Assembly: GCF_014109825.1 (NCBI RefSeq)
Contig: NZ_CP059576.1
Coordinates: 3,016,501-3,080,500, forward strand
Reading direction: 5' to 3'
Source: Legionella sp. PC997
GTDB taxonomy: Bacteria > Pseudomonadota > Gammaproteobacteria > Legionellales > Legionellaceae
Length of the DNA stretch: 64,000 bases
Shown: positions 18,711 through 26,448 of the stretch, piece by piece
How the letters are laid out: each line of letters begins with the position of its first letter
Numbering within the stretch: the first letter of the stretch is position 1
The notes under the pieces: model-generated
Seen by the model: the letters and a program-made list of their open reading frames with translations, nothing else
Told to the model about the DNA's origin: nothing
Databases searched by the model: none
Translations under genes and position numbers: made by a program

Positions 18711-20192
18711 TTAATTTAAGGCAACAGCACTATAAGGATAAGGTGGGGGTGCATCATAGCTCTCCATCCCATCTTTAATCTCTATAAGTTCTTGAGATAA
18801 ACCTTTACGCCTTCCTGATTCAATAGCTTTAGGGCCCGCAAAGAAGGTTAATCCAACTCCAGTGGCTGCTGCTAGAGTAGAGGCAATTCCGAAAGCAAGC
18901 TCTGTTTCTAATAAGCTAAGTCCTAATGAAAAACCCCAGGCACTTAGAACAGAGCTCGAGCCACAAGTAGTGATAAAACCAGCTATACTAGAGCAAATGA
19001 GCAGAGCACCCAATACAATAAGTAGACCACCTAAAACTTGTTTACCCGTAGAGTTGCTTCCCGATGTATAGGCAGCGATATCTCCTAAACGTTGCGCTAG
19101 TTGTTTATCTGTAGGATTAACTAAAGCGGAATTTAAAATAAGAACAGTTCGCCCATAAAAATGATAATCAATGTCTTCATGCTTTTGCTTTTTTAATTTT
19201 ACTTCGGCATCAATTAAATTGACTGCATTGATGATGTGTTTTTGAAGCGCGGTAGGCTTTAAGAGCTTATTCTGAGTAATATATGCCAATCCATTGTTCA
19301 GGATTTCTTCTTCCAAAATAGGCAAAAAGTATTCTTGAATTGCAAAACATCCTGGTGCACTTTGTTTATTACTTTCAAACCAGGCAGTCGCACTATAACC
19401 AGTCAATAATGGATATGGTAAATCTCCATGTTGCGCAATATGAGTACTTTCAATAAGGCTCCCTAAAACCTTCTCAAACTCGGCATCTTTTTTTTCATTT
19501 TTTACGTTGGTGTACATATCCCATAAGAAACCACACAAACGAAGATAATTACTCCGATGGACTTGATTCAAATAGTCAGGATCGCTTACTCCGGGATATA
19601 TCGTCAATTGATTCAAATACCGCACAGCTATCAAGCAAATACGTACCTGAGGAGAAAGGTCAAACAGGTGCGTGTCTTCGTAATTAGCCAATGCATCCCA
19701 AATTCTATTACTCAAATCCTGCACCGATTTCATTGGATTTTCTTGCAACGTTTCTAAAAATAACTGTGCTGCAGGAATATGCTCATTTAACCATGCTCGG
19801 CGAGAAAAAAGGTTCTGCAACAACTCCTGGGTTCCAATTATTGCTTGCTCATGAGGAATCATCTTTTGTTCGAGGATATTACGTTCCTCTTGCAAACGGC
19901 TTAACTCCAGTTGCAACTTAAAGGTTTCTAGTACCTGAATATTCTCTCCATAATAATGAATCTTGGGACGCATTAAATCCTGAGCCAGCACCATATCCAT
20001 AGAAACCTGGTGCTCTATTAAGGAAATACGTAAATTCAGAGACCGCAATTGTTCTTCATAGGGTTGAAGTTGTTGCCTCTGGCTTTCAACGAATTGTAAA
20101 TTCTCTGAGATTTGTTGTTCCAGTGGGGTTAATTCTTTTTGCCAGGATAGGAGATCAGCGTGATTGTAAACAACTGGGTTAGCTGTAGGCAT
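18711..20192 (-). CDS. Coiled-coil membrane protein, candidate Dot/Icm effector
   Basis: No recognised enzymatic family. The 493-residue product has a Glu/Gln/Leu-rich coiled coil (about residues 15-120), a helical middle region, then two hydrophobic stretches near residues 385-450 (QVLGGLLIVLGALLICSS and a Gly/Ala-rich LAAATGVGLTFFA). A basic GRRKGLSQ, an acidic patch (ELIEIKDGMESYD) and a C-terminal PPPY follow. PPxY is a ligand for eukaryotic WW domains. No signal peptide. Coiled coil plus membrane hairpin plus glutamate-rich tail is common among Legionella effectors; the neighbouring lphD-like gene fits. Start chosen at ATG 20192 rather than GTG 20204. Confidence 0.6.
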   Translation of the reverse strand: MPTANPVVYNHADLLSWQKELTPLEQQISENLQFVESQRQQLQPYEEQLRSLNLRISLIEHQVSMDMVLAQDLMRPKIHYYGENIQVLETFKLQLELSRLQEERNILEQKMIPHEQAIIGTQELLQNLFSRRAWLNEHIPAAQLFLETLQENPMKSVQDLSNRIWDALANYEDTHLFDLSPQVRICLIAVRYLNQLTIYPGVSDPDYLNQVHRSNYLRLCGFLWDMYTNVKNEKKDAEFEKVLGSLIESTHIAQHGDLPYPLLTGYSATAWFESNKQSAPGCFAIQEYFLPILEEEILNNGLAYITQNKLLKPTALQKHIINAVNLIDAEVKLKKQKHEDIDYHFYGRTVLILNSALVNPTDKQLAQRLGDIAAYTSGSNSTGKQVLGGLLIVLGALLICSSIAGFITTCGSSSVLSAWGFSLGLSLLETELAFGIASTLAAATGVGLTFFAGPKAIESGRRKGLSQELIEIKDGMESYDAPPPYPYSAVALN

Positions 20193-20553
20193 AATGATTC
20201 TCACATGTGGGTTACATTAGAAGCGCATTCGATTATACACGGTGGGAACTATTGATTCAATTATTGCATTTTATACTCATAGTAAGTTCTAACTTATTGA
20301 TTATAAATGCAAAAAATTGGTTAAAAACTTTACCTATTTTCCACTTCCTCCATACATCCACTAATATATTGGGCCTAAACAAAGTGCTCCCTTATTTATT
20401 TCATTCAACTTACTTTTTAATCAGAATGGATCACTAGAAATCACCATTAAAATCAAAAATTATTTTTTTATTTATTTCAGAAAGTACCAATTTATGTCTT
20501 ATAAAAAAATGTGTATTATGTGGCTCCATTAATCATCGATAAAAGGAGTTTTG
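20193..20553. other. Divergent intergenic region without a convincing gene
   Basis: 361 bases between the candidate effector and the SGNH hydrolase. It is very AT-rich in its right half. A plus-strand open frame (20207-20437) has no ribosome site and no recognisable protein features. A weak -10-like TATTAT (20514-20519) and a good AAAAGGAG ribosome site (20541-20548) belong to the hydrolase gene. Otherwise nothing seen. Confidence 0.5.
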
Positions 20554-21192
20554 ATGAGGTTTATCCGAATTTTCTCAGCTTTGGGATTGATGGCATTCGC
20601 TTGTCTACCCACTCCACTCCATGCTATTTCTGCTGCTGAAGTTAAAAAGCTTTATGAAGAAGCAACTTTAACATTTGATAATGTTTTTATCGGTGATTCC
20701 ATTACATTTCTGGGTTTATGGCCTGAACTGTTGAACCATAGTACAATTGGTAACCGTGGAATTGGTGGGGACACTACAAACGGTTTATATGAAAGAATGG
20801 GTAATATTTTAGCAACAAATCCTAAACGTGTATTCATAATGATAGGGCTAAATGACGCCTATCAAGACAGGACCCCTGTAGATTATATGTTTCTAAATTA
20901 TAAAAAAATTGTCGATTTATTAATAAATAATAATATAAATGTTGTTATAACTTCAACTGTAATTTGCAATCAAGTTCTTTCAGAAAAATGCCGTAATGCA
21001 TTACCTAAGATTAATGAGCTTAATAAACGTTTACACTCTCTGACCCAAGATTATAGAATTCCTTACCTGGATTTAAACTCATTGTTGTCCGGAAAAAACG
21101 GGCTTGACGAAAAGTTTACCTCCGATGGAGTCCATTTGAATTTGAATGCTTATAAAATATGGGCAGGGCTCGTAGCTCCTTATATCCTATAG
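20554..21192 (+). CDS. Exported SGNH/GDSL-family hydrolase
   Basis: Predicted esterase or lipase-like hydrolase, exported to the periplasm or outside. The 212-residue product has a signal peptide (about residues 1-24), the block I motif FIGDSITFLG with the nucleophile Ser, block II glycine in GNRGIGGDTTNGL, block III IGLNDAY and block V DGVHLN with catalytic Asp and His. The start is ATG at 20554 with AAAAGGAG upstream; a TTG one codon earlier is not needed. Close relatives include acylhydrolases such as platelet-activating-factor acetylhydrolase-like proteins. Substrate unknown. Confidence 0.88.
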   Translation: MRFIRIFSALGLMAFACLPTPLHAISAAEVKKLYEEATLTFDNVFIGDSITFLGLWPELLNHSTIGNRGIGGDTTNGLYERMGNILATNPKRVFIMIGLNDAYQDRTPVDYMFLNYKKIVDLLINNNINVVITSTVICNQVLSEKCRNALPKINELNKRLHSLTQDYRIPYLDLNSLLSGKNGLDEKFTSDGVHLNLNAYKIWAGLVAPYIL

Positions 21193-21432
21193 TAGTTTTT
21201 TATTAAACTTAGGATGGTTGAAAGGAGCCTATTGGCAGTTTATTCAGAATTAAAAGAACATATATATCAAAAAGATCTTAATCAAAATAACCTCCCCAAT
21301 CCTGGCGAGGCATAGATCATAATTTTATCAAAATTCAAATCACTACTTATAAGCATCCGAAAAAATAACCATCCGCTAACTTTCTTTAAAACATTCACCA
21401 GGATATAGCATGCCCCCTAGGGAACCGATACA

Positions 21433-21471
21433 ATGGAAACAGTTCCTAAAATTTCTAAGGACATCGGTTGA
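21433..21471 (+). CDS. Possible 12-codon leader peptide before the symporter
   Basis: An ATG at 21433 opens a 12-codon frame (METVPKISKDIG) whose TGA stop overlaps the TTG start of the next gene (GGTTGAGC). This arrangement would allow translational coupling. No clear ribosome site is seen before it, so this could be chance. Confidence 0.2.
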   Translation: METVPKISKDIG

Positions 21472-22688
21472 GCACCCAAAAAACTTTTGGACCTTATTTT
21501 TTCCCATTTATGTTACTCACAGCTATTTTGCTTGGAGGCCTCACAGGTTATTTTTGGGGGTCAGCTACTCTCTATTTAAAACCTTTTGGGGAAATTTTTC
21601 TTAACCTCATTTTTACGGCAATTGTCCCTTTAGTTTTTTTTAGTATTTCTTCCGCGATTGCACGCATGGGCTCAATGGGAAAACTCGGTAAGATCTCTTT
21701 TTATATGGCGATTGTATTTGTTTTTACCGGAATCATAGCAGCAGTTTATGCTCTTTTTATTGTCAGCCTATTTCCTCCCGCTGAAGGAGTCACATTAACA
21801 CTTCATGCTCAAGAAAAAACCTCTGAATTAAGTTTTCTCAATCAAATTGCTGATATTTTTACAGTTCCTGAGTTTAGCAAACTTCTTTCCCAGCAGCATA
21901 TTTTGGCACTTATTGTATTTTCAATTCTCGTAGGCCTAGCGGCATCGAATACCAATAATAAAGAGACCATATTTATAGATTTTTTGAAAGCGGGTGAAGA
22001 AATTTTCATGCGTGTTTTTTCTTTGGTAATGTATTACGCACCATTGGGTTTTTTTGCTTATTTTGCAGTTTTAGTCCATGACCTAGGTCCTCAATTGATG
22101 ACTAATTACCTGCGAATTGGAGTTCTTTATTATACATCCGGCATGATTTATTTTATCCTTGCTTCGACAGCATTTGCCTATTTAGCTGGAAAAACTCAAG
22201 GTATAAAATTATTTTGGAGTAACATTTTTTTACCCGTAGTTACTGCAATTGCCACATGCAGCAGTGCCGCGAGCATTCCTGCTAATTTGCTGGCCGCAAA
22301 AAAAATGCGAGTTGCTCCTGAAGTTTATGAAACTGTAATTCCTTTGGGTACCATTATTCATAAAGATGGCTCAGTAATCGGTGGGGTGTTCAAGATCGCT
22401 TTTTTGTTTGGAATCTTCCACTTAAATTTTTCAAGTCCCAGTGTACTGCTGACCGCCTTAGGAATTTCATTATTAGTTGGTACGGTAATGGGCGCAATTC
22501 CAAGCGGAGGCATGCTTGGTGAATTACTTATCCTCAATGTTTATGGATTTCCTCCTTCAGTTTTAATAGCAATAGCGGCAATTAGTATTATCATTGATCC
22601 ACTTGCAACAATGCTTAATGTAACATGTAATACAATAAGTAGTATGATCGTTGCACGTTTTGTGGAAGGAAAAACATGGTTAACTTAA
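21468..22688 (+). CDS. Dicarboxylate/amino-acid:cation symporter (DAACS family)
   Basis: Sodium- or proton-coupled inner-membrane carrier for dicarboxylates or acidic/neutral amino acids. The 406-residue product has about eight membrane segments, the family serine-rich loop TAIATCSSAASIPANL, the hairpin motif PLGTIIHKDGSVIGGV and a late AISIIIDPLATMLNVTCNT transport block. The start appears to be TTG at 21468 with AAGGA 6 bases upstream; an in-frame stop precedes it and no ATG fits better. Substrate preference cannot be read; Legionella depends on amino acid uptake. Confidence 0.88.
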   Translation: MSTQKTFGPYFFPFMLLTAILLGGLTGYFWGSATLYLKPFGEIFLNLIFTAIVPLVFFSISSAIARMGSMGKLGKISFYMAIVFVFTGIIAAVYALFIVSLFPPAEGVTLTLHAQEKTSELSFLNQIADIFTVPEFSKLLSQQHILALIVFSILVGLAASNTNNKETIFIDFLKAGEEIFMRVFSLVMYYAPLGFFAYFAVLVHDLGPQLMTNYLRIGVLYYTSGMIYFILASTAFAYLAGKTQGIKLFWSNIFLPVVTAIATCSSAASIPANLLAAKKMRVAPEVYETVIPLGTIIHKDGSVIGGVFKIAFLFGIFHLNFSSPSVLLTALGISLLVGTVMGAIPSGGMLGELLILNVYGFPPSVLIAIAAISIIIDPLATMLNVTCNTISSMIVARFVEGKTWLT

Positions 22689-22705
22689 CGTATTGAAGGT
22701 AAATT

Positions 22706-22918
22706 ATGAATCAATCCTACAAAAAATTATGGCGCTCTCGTAAAGATCGAAAAATTGCTGGCGTATGTGGTGGTTTAGGGGTCTATTTTGGCGTCGATCC
22801 AGTATGGGTAAGAATTATTTTTGTTATTTTTTTCCTCCTAGGTGGTGCTGCATTTATTGCCTATGTTCTGTTATGGCTTCTCATTCCTTTAGAGCCTGAA
22901 GACTGGCAGGATGCATAA
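22706..22918 (+). CDS. Small PspC-domain membrane protein
   Basis: A 70-residue protein that is essentially one PspC domain: basic N terminus with KIAGVCGGLGVYFGVDPVWVRI, then a hydrophobic segment (about 35-62). In enterobacteria PspC senses envelope stress, but stand-alone PspC-domain proteins occur widely and their role is unclear; no pspA or pspF is nearby. It starts 17 bases after the symporter stop with GAAGG upstream, so it is probably co-transcribed with it. Confidence 0.85.
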   Translation: MNQSYKKLWRSRKDRKIAGVCGGLGVYFGVDPVWVRIIFVIFFLLGGAAFIAYVLLWLLIPLEPEDWQDA

Positions 22919-23024
22919 ACCCGTATGCGACCTGCAAGGCTTGATAAGGATTTTTTTCTTTGTTTTTTACATTAAGACTAATCAGATTGGATTTTTAGTT
23001 CTAGGTAAGCCTGTACCCACTTCT

Positions 23025-23136
23025 ATGAAGTTAAGTTTAATCGTTCCCACGCAGACGTAAATCTATTCTTAAAACACTATCTCTCCAGAAATGGTTTTCG
23101 CGTTTGTGGGAACAATCGATTTTTCCATAACTTCAT
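23025..23136. repeat. 112-bp imperfect inverted-repeat element (MITE-like)
   Basis: ATGAAGTTA (23025-23033) matches TAACTTCAT (23128-23136) in inverted order, and inside these GTTCCCAC (23043-23050) matches GTGGGAAC (23106-23113), with AATCG also shared by both arms. The element fills most of the 242-base space between the PspC gene and ahpD. It codes for nothing visible. It could be a non-autonomous transposon remnant or an intergenic repeat that folds as RNA. Confidence 0.5.
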
Positions 23137-23160
23137 GCCCGTAAGGTGCTTAAACCATAT

Positions 23161-23706
23161 CTAACCAGTTATTTGCAGTTCATTGTTGTGTAAAACAAAA
23201 GACAATGCATTTAAAATCGCTGCAATCCGAAGTACAGATTGTACTGCAACTTTATTTAACTCATGTTCCAACAATTGCTTCACATGTGAGTGAATGCACA
23301 TTCCACAACCATTGATTGCGGATACTGCCAAAGCGAATAACTCAAAATCCGCTTTAGGTACCCCAGGATTTAACATGGCATTCATACGTAAATTAGCAGG
23401 CATTGCTGCAAGTTCCTTATTTTCTGCTAAATGGATAGCTCGATAATAGATATTATTCATTGCCATTAAAGCAGCTGCGGTTTTTACAGCCTGCTCTAAT
23501 TCCACAGTAATGTATGATGAACCTTCTGTTTTGATGGCATCGATAATATGATTATCTTTTAAAGTATAAGCTACAGATAATGCAACTCCATAAAACTGGG
23601 CCTCGGTTAAACCTGATTGAGTCACATTACCAAATAAACTGCTCACATTAAGACGAATATCTTTAGCAAAATCAGGTATCATTTGTTTCAATTGTTCTAT
23701 AGACAT
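23161..23706 (-). CDS. ahpD: Alkyl hydroperoxide reductase AhpD
   Basis: Thioredoxin-like disulfide reductase that re-reduces AhpC. The 181-residue product is all-helical in the AhpD/carboxymuconolactone family and has the redox motif INGCGMCIHSH (CxxC followed by His) in its second half. The start at 23706 has AAAGGAGAG before it and gives the family length; a longer frame runs into ahpC and is rejected. It is the second gene of the ahpC-ahpD pair. Confidence 0.93.
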   Translation of the reverse strand: MSIEQLKQMIPDFAKDIRLNVSSLFGNVTQSGLTEAQFYGVALSVAYTLKDNHIIDAIKTEGSSYITVELEQAVKTAAALMAMNNIYYRAIHLAENKELAAMPANLRMNAMLNPGVPKADFELFALAVSAINGCGMCIHSHVKQLLEHELNKVAVQSVLRIAAILNALSFVLHNNELQITG

Positions 23707-23720
23707 AGTACTCTCCTTTG

Positions 23721-23748
23721 CAGAAGTTCTTATCGATAAGAACTTCTG
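23721..23748. repeat. Perfect 28-bp palindrome between ahpC and ahpD
   Basis: CAGAAGTTCTTATC (23721-23734) is followed at once by its exact reverse complement (23735-23748). In the transcript it would form a 12-bp stem with a 4-base loop, ending 7 bases before the AAGGAG ribosome site of ahpD and starting 13 bases after the ahpC stop. No T-run follows, so it is not a standard terminator; it could set the ratio of AhpC to AhpD by stabilising or pausing. Confidence 0.8.
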
Positions 23749-23761
23749 GATTTTGCTCTGG

Positions 23762-24310
23762 TTATAATGTTTCACCGCCAATAGGACGATTACAAGGACA
23801 TAATTCGTCGGTTTGCAAGGCATCCAAAATACGCAATATTTCTTGGGGATTACGTCCAACGTTTAATGAATTAACACTCACGTGTTGAATCACATTATTC
23901 GGATCAATGATAAATGTTGCCCTTAAAGCGCAACCACTTTCCTCATCCCTAATACCTAAACCGTCAGTTAATTTTCCGTGGACATCTGCAAAACTGTACT
24001 GATCTAACTGATGTAAATCCTTATGTTCTCTTCGCCACGCTAATTTAACAAACTCATTATCAGTACTTCCCCCGAGTACTACTGCATCTCTATCGTTAAA
24101 TTCGTTATTTAATTTTGCAAACTCCACAATTTCTGTTGGACATACGAAAGTAAAATCTTTAGGATAGAAAAATAGTATTTTCCATTTTCCTGGAAAACTT
24201 TGTTCAGTAATCTCTTCAAAAGCACTTACACCATTTTCTTCATGATTATTAAAACCAGGCTTAGCTGCAACAACAGAAAATTCTGGAATTTTTTGACCAA
24301 CAGTTAACAT
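23762..24310 (-). CDS. ahpC: Peroxiredoxin AhpC (AhpC2 type)
   Basis: 2-Cys peroxiredoxin that reduces hydrogen peroxide and organic peroxides. The 182-residue product has the peroxidatic block FYPKDFTFVCPTEIVEF and a C-terminal ELCPCNRP with two neighbouring cysteines, like the mycobacterial AhpC that pairs with AhpD. The ATG at 24310 has GAGGAG upstream; an ATG six codons earlier is less well placed. Divergent oxyR and the ahpD partner match the ahpC2D locus of L. pneumophila. Confidence 0.95.
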   Translation of the reverse strand: MLTVGQKIPEFSVVAAKPGFNNHEENGVSAFEEITEQSFPGKWKILFFYPKDFTFVCPTEIVEFAKLNNEFNDRDAVVLGGSTDNEFVKLAWRREHKDLHQLDQYSFADVHGKLTDGLGIRDEESGCALRATFIIDPNNVIQHVSVNSLNVGRNPQEILRILDALQTDELCPCNRPIGGETL

Positions 24311-24340
24311 ATCATTCTCCTCATTCATTTCGTTCAGTTA

Positions 24341-24363
24341 AATTATAGTTATGGTATATAATT
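24341..24363. promoter_or_regulatory. Probable OxyR operator in the ahpC-oxyR divergent region
   Basis: AATTATA (24341-24347) and TATAATT (24357-24363) form an inverted repeat with a 9-base spacer, in the 95-base space between the two divergent starts. LysR-type regulators bind such T-N11-A dyads, and OxyR sites contain ATAG half-sites, one of which (ATAG, 24345-24348) is present. The AT-rich element may also supply -10 sequences. Confidence 0.45.
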
Positions 24364-24405
24364 ATTTAAAATGAATAAAACAGATAACTTTAATCGGAAA
24401 AATCG

Positions 24406-25356
24406 ATGAGTAGATTAATAAGTCTCAAACAACTCCATTACCTTATCACACTATATGATCACCAACATTTTGGTCGAGCTGCGGCTGCTTGTTTTATTAG
24501 TCAATCAACCTTAAGCGCAGCCATTACCAGTCTTGAAGAAACTTTGGAAGCTCAATTACTGGAGCGAGATCATAAAACATTTATATTCACACCCTTAGGG
24601 GAAGAAATAGTCCGTCGCAGTCGATTTATTATTGAACAAAGTAATGATTTAGTGGACTACGCACGGAATCAGGGAAAAGTAATGCAAGGACCATTTTATT
24701 TGGGAGTAATTCCAACCATTGCCCCATTTATTTTAAGTGATTTACAAAATTTGTGTCAGCAACTTTATCCTGAACTTATTTTATTTATCAGGGAAGACAC
24801 TACGGACAATGTTTTAGACGATTTAAGTAAAGGAAAGCTTGATCTTGTTATTTTAGCACTTCCCTATCCTACCCAAGAATTCAAGACACATGTCTTATGC
24901 AAAGATTATTTTAAATTGGTCTTACCAAAAAGCTGGTCCAATAAAGGATTAGACAAAGAAATCAGTCAATTACCGGAAAATAGTATTTTTCTTCTGGAAA
25001 AAGAACACTGTTTAACAGGACATGCTTTACAAGCATGCCAATTAAAAGAAAGTAAACAAATTAATCGTTTCTTTGCTACTAGTCTGCATACTTTGATTCA
25101 GATGGTGAGTCACCAGCCCGGCATTACCTTTTTGCCTAACCTTGCAATTAACAGCGGAATTCTTACAGGTACTGATTTAGTCTCACTTCCTTTAAAAGGG
25201 GCTCACGCCTATAGAGAAATTGGTGTGGCCTGGCGCTCAACTTCCCATAAAAAACACGATTACACGCTATTAACAAAGTTAATTAAACAAATTGTTGTGG
25301 CAAAATGTGTCGATGCGATTGAAAAGCCTTCTGAACATACTCCCAATATATTATAG
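24406..25356 (+). CDS. oxyR: LysR-type peroxide regulator OxyR
   Basis: Transcription factor activated by disulfide formation. The 316-residue product has a LysR helix-turn-helix (about residues 7-65: FGRAAAACFISQSTLSAAITSLE) and a type 2 periplasmic-binding-like sensor domain. C202 and C211, in HCLTGHALQAC, match the redox pair C199/C208 of E. coli OxyR with the same spacing. Divergent from ahpC-ahpD, which it probably controls. Confidence 0.95.
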   Translation: MSRLISLKQLHYLITLYDHQHFGRAAAACFISQSTLSAAITSLEETLEAQLLERDHKTFIFTPLGEEIVRRSRFIIEQSNDLVDYARNQGKVMQGPFYLGVIPTIAPFILSDLQNLCQQLYPELILFIREDTTDNVLDDLSKGKLDLVILALPYPTQEFKTHVLCKDYFKLVLPKSWSNKGLDKEISQLPENSIFLLEKEHCLTGHALQACQLKESKQINRFFATSLHTLIQMVSHQPGITFLPNLAINSGILTGTDLVSLPLKGAHAYREIGVAWRSTSHKKHDYTLLTKLIKQIVVAKCVDAIEKPSEHTPNIL

Positions 25357-25380
25357 TATCCCACAATCATGGAGAACATT

Positions 25381-25749
25381 ATGCGTAAATACTTAACTTT
25401 GAACCTTTTTATTCTTTCCCTTTCAACATCAATAAGTTCCTATGCTAAGGAACAAAACACGGTTCGCATTCCTCAGCTATCAAATAAAGAAGTATCAATA
25501 TGGACAACCGTTATCCATCCCAATCAGAAACATATTCTAAAAATGCATCGACATGACCATAATCGAGTCATTGTTGCCTTAGATGATGGGCTGCTCAAAG
25601 TAGTAAACAATAAAGGAAAAGAACATTTCTTAAAATTGGAAAAAGATAAAGCATATTATCTGTCTAAAGACGTACCGGGGGAATTACACACTGATGAAAA
25701 CATGAGTAATCATCCGATAAAAGTTGTGGTCATTGAATTAAACAAATAA
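25381..25749 (+). CDS. Exported small cupin-like protein
   Basis: A 122-residue protein with a signal peptide (about residues 1-22) and a single cupin-type beta barrel with a His cluster (LKMHRHDHNRVIV) and a late His (GELHTDE) that could bind a metal. Function unknown; periplasmic metal-dependent or scaffold roles are possible. The start is the second ATG (25381), which has GGAG upstream, rather than the ATG at 25369. It follows oxyR by 24 bases and may be co-transcribed with it. Confidence 0.75.
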   Translation: MRKYLTLNLFILSLSTSISSYAKEQNTVRIPQLSNKEVSIWTTVIHPNQKHILKMHRHDHNRVIVALDDGLLKVVNNKGKEHFLKLEKDKAYYLSKDVPGELHTDENMSNHPIKVVVIELNK

Positions 25750-25776
25750 ACGGTTTCGCAAAAGGAACGAAACCGT
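25750..25776 (-). terminator. Hairpin terminator between convergent cupin and Spy-like genes
   Basis: ACGGTTTCG (25750-25758) and CGAAACCGT (25768-25776) form a perfect 9-bp stem with a 9-base loop. On the minus strand it is followed by TTTATTTGTTT, so it best serves the Spy-like gene. On the plus strand no T-run follows. Confidence 0.7.
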
Positions 25777-25786
25777 CCAATGCGCT

Positions 25787-26233
25787 TTATGATCTTTTAA
25801 CAAGATTTTTATTCTGAAAACCACAATGATGACTATGGTGGACAGGCAATAAAACACCCAATTTTTGATAGGTTTGAAATTGGGTTTGAGCCCAGAGGGT
25901 ACTTATCTTAGCATTGACGCGATTTCTTTTTTCTACCAAGCTCGATATATCACTCCATTTTGCATTTGGACTAGCTACTTTGCCTTTTATTTGCATACTT
26001 AGAGCTCGTTTTTCTTTAATTAATGGTGCCATTTGTGTGCGAAAAGTATTTTTAATTTTAGCCAACTCTGAGCGTTGCTCCGGGGTTAACAGCTTACCAA
26101 CATGCTGTTTATAATGGCCTGTGTGATTTATCGAAACTGTCGCACCCGATGCCGCTGGTTGTGCTATTGCAATAGAGGTACTTAATACACTAAAAGCTAA
26201 ACTATTAATTAAAAGGAAACGTTTTACGTTCAT
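25787..26233 (-). CDS. Spy/CpxP-like periplasmic protein (LTXXQ motif)
   Basis: A 148-residue exported protein with a signal peptide (about residues 1-25), an LTPEQRSELAKI motif of the LTXXQ family, a basic helical region and a His-rich end (PVHHSHHCGF). Spy and CpxP are envelope stress chaperones or sensors. The start at 26233 has AGGAG upstream. It is divergent from a two-component system, a context typical for a target or modulator of such a system. Confidence 0.8.
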   Translation of the reverse strand: MNVKRFLLINSLAFSVLSTSIAIAQPAASGATVSINHTGHYKQHVGKLLTPEQRSELAKIKNTFRTQMAPLIKEKRALSMQIKGKVASPNAKWSDISSLVEKRNRVNAKISTLWAQTQFQTYQKLGVLLPVHHSHHCGFQNKNLVKRS

Positions 26234-26309
26234 TTTATTTTCTCCTATTAGGTTTTCACAGATAGTGTAAGGAGACAATGTAATAGGAATATGACAAATG
26301 CACTGTTTG

Positions 26310-26329
26310 TTGTAACAACTCTGTTACAA
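26310..26329. promoter_or_regulatory. Inverted-repeat operator candidate in the spy/two-component intergenic region
   Basis: TTGTAAC (26310-26316) and GTTACAA (26323-26329) form a perfect dyad with a 6-base spacer, between the Spy-like gene and the response regulator. The right half resembles the GTTACA core of the enterobacterial RstA box. It is a likely binding site for the adjacent OmpR-family regulator, controlling both directions. Confidence 0.45.
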
Positions 26330-26448
26330 TGCTGAACATAGGTCGGTTTGCTGTTATAATAAAGCCGGCATAGTCATAACCTTTAAACGTTATATTTTTT
26401 AAATTCTGCTTCCAGTACTTAGACTAAATTTCTTTTATCTGGTGATTC

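Noticed and set aside
20207-20437. Plus-strand 76-codon frame upstream of the SGNH hydrolase
   Set aside because: No ribosome site, low-complexity AT-rich translation, no features of a real protein.
23707-23859. Extended N terminus for AhpD
   Set aside because: It runs across the palindrome and into ahpC; the ATG at 23706 has a strong ribosome site and yields the family length.
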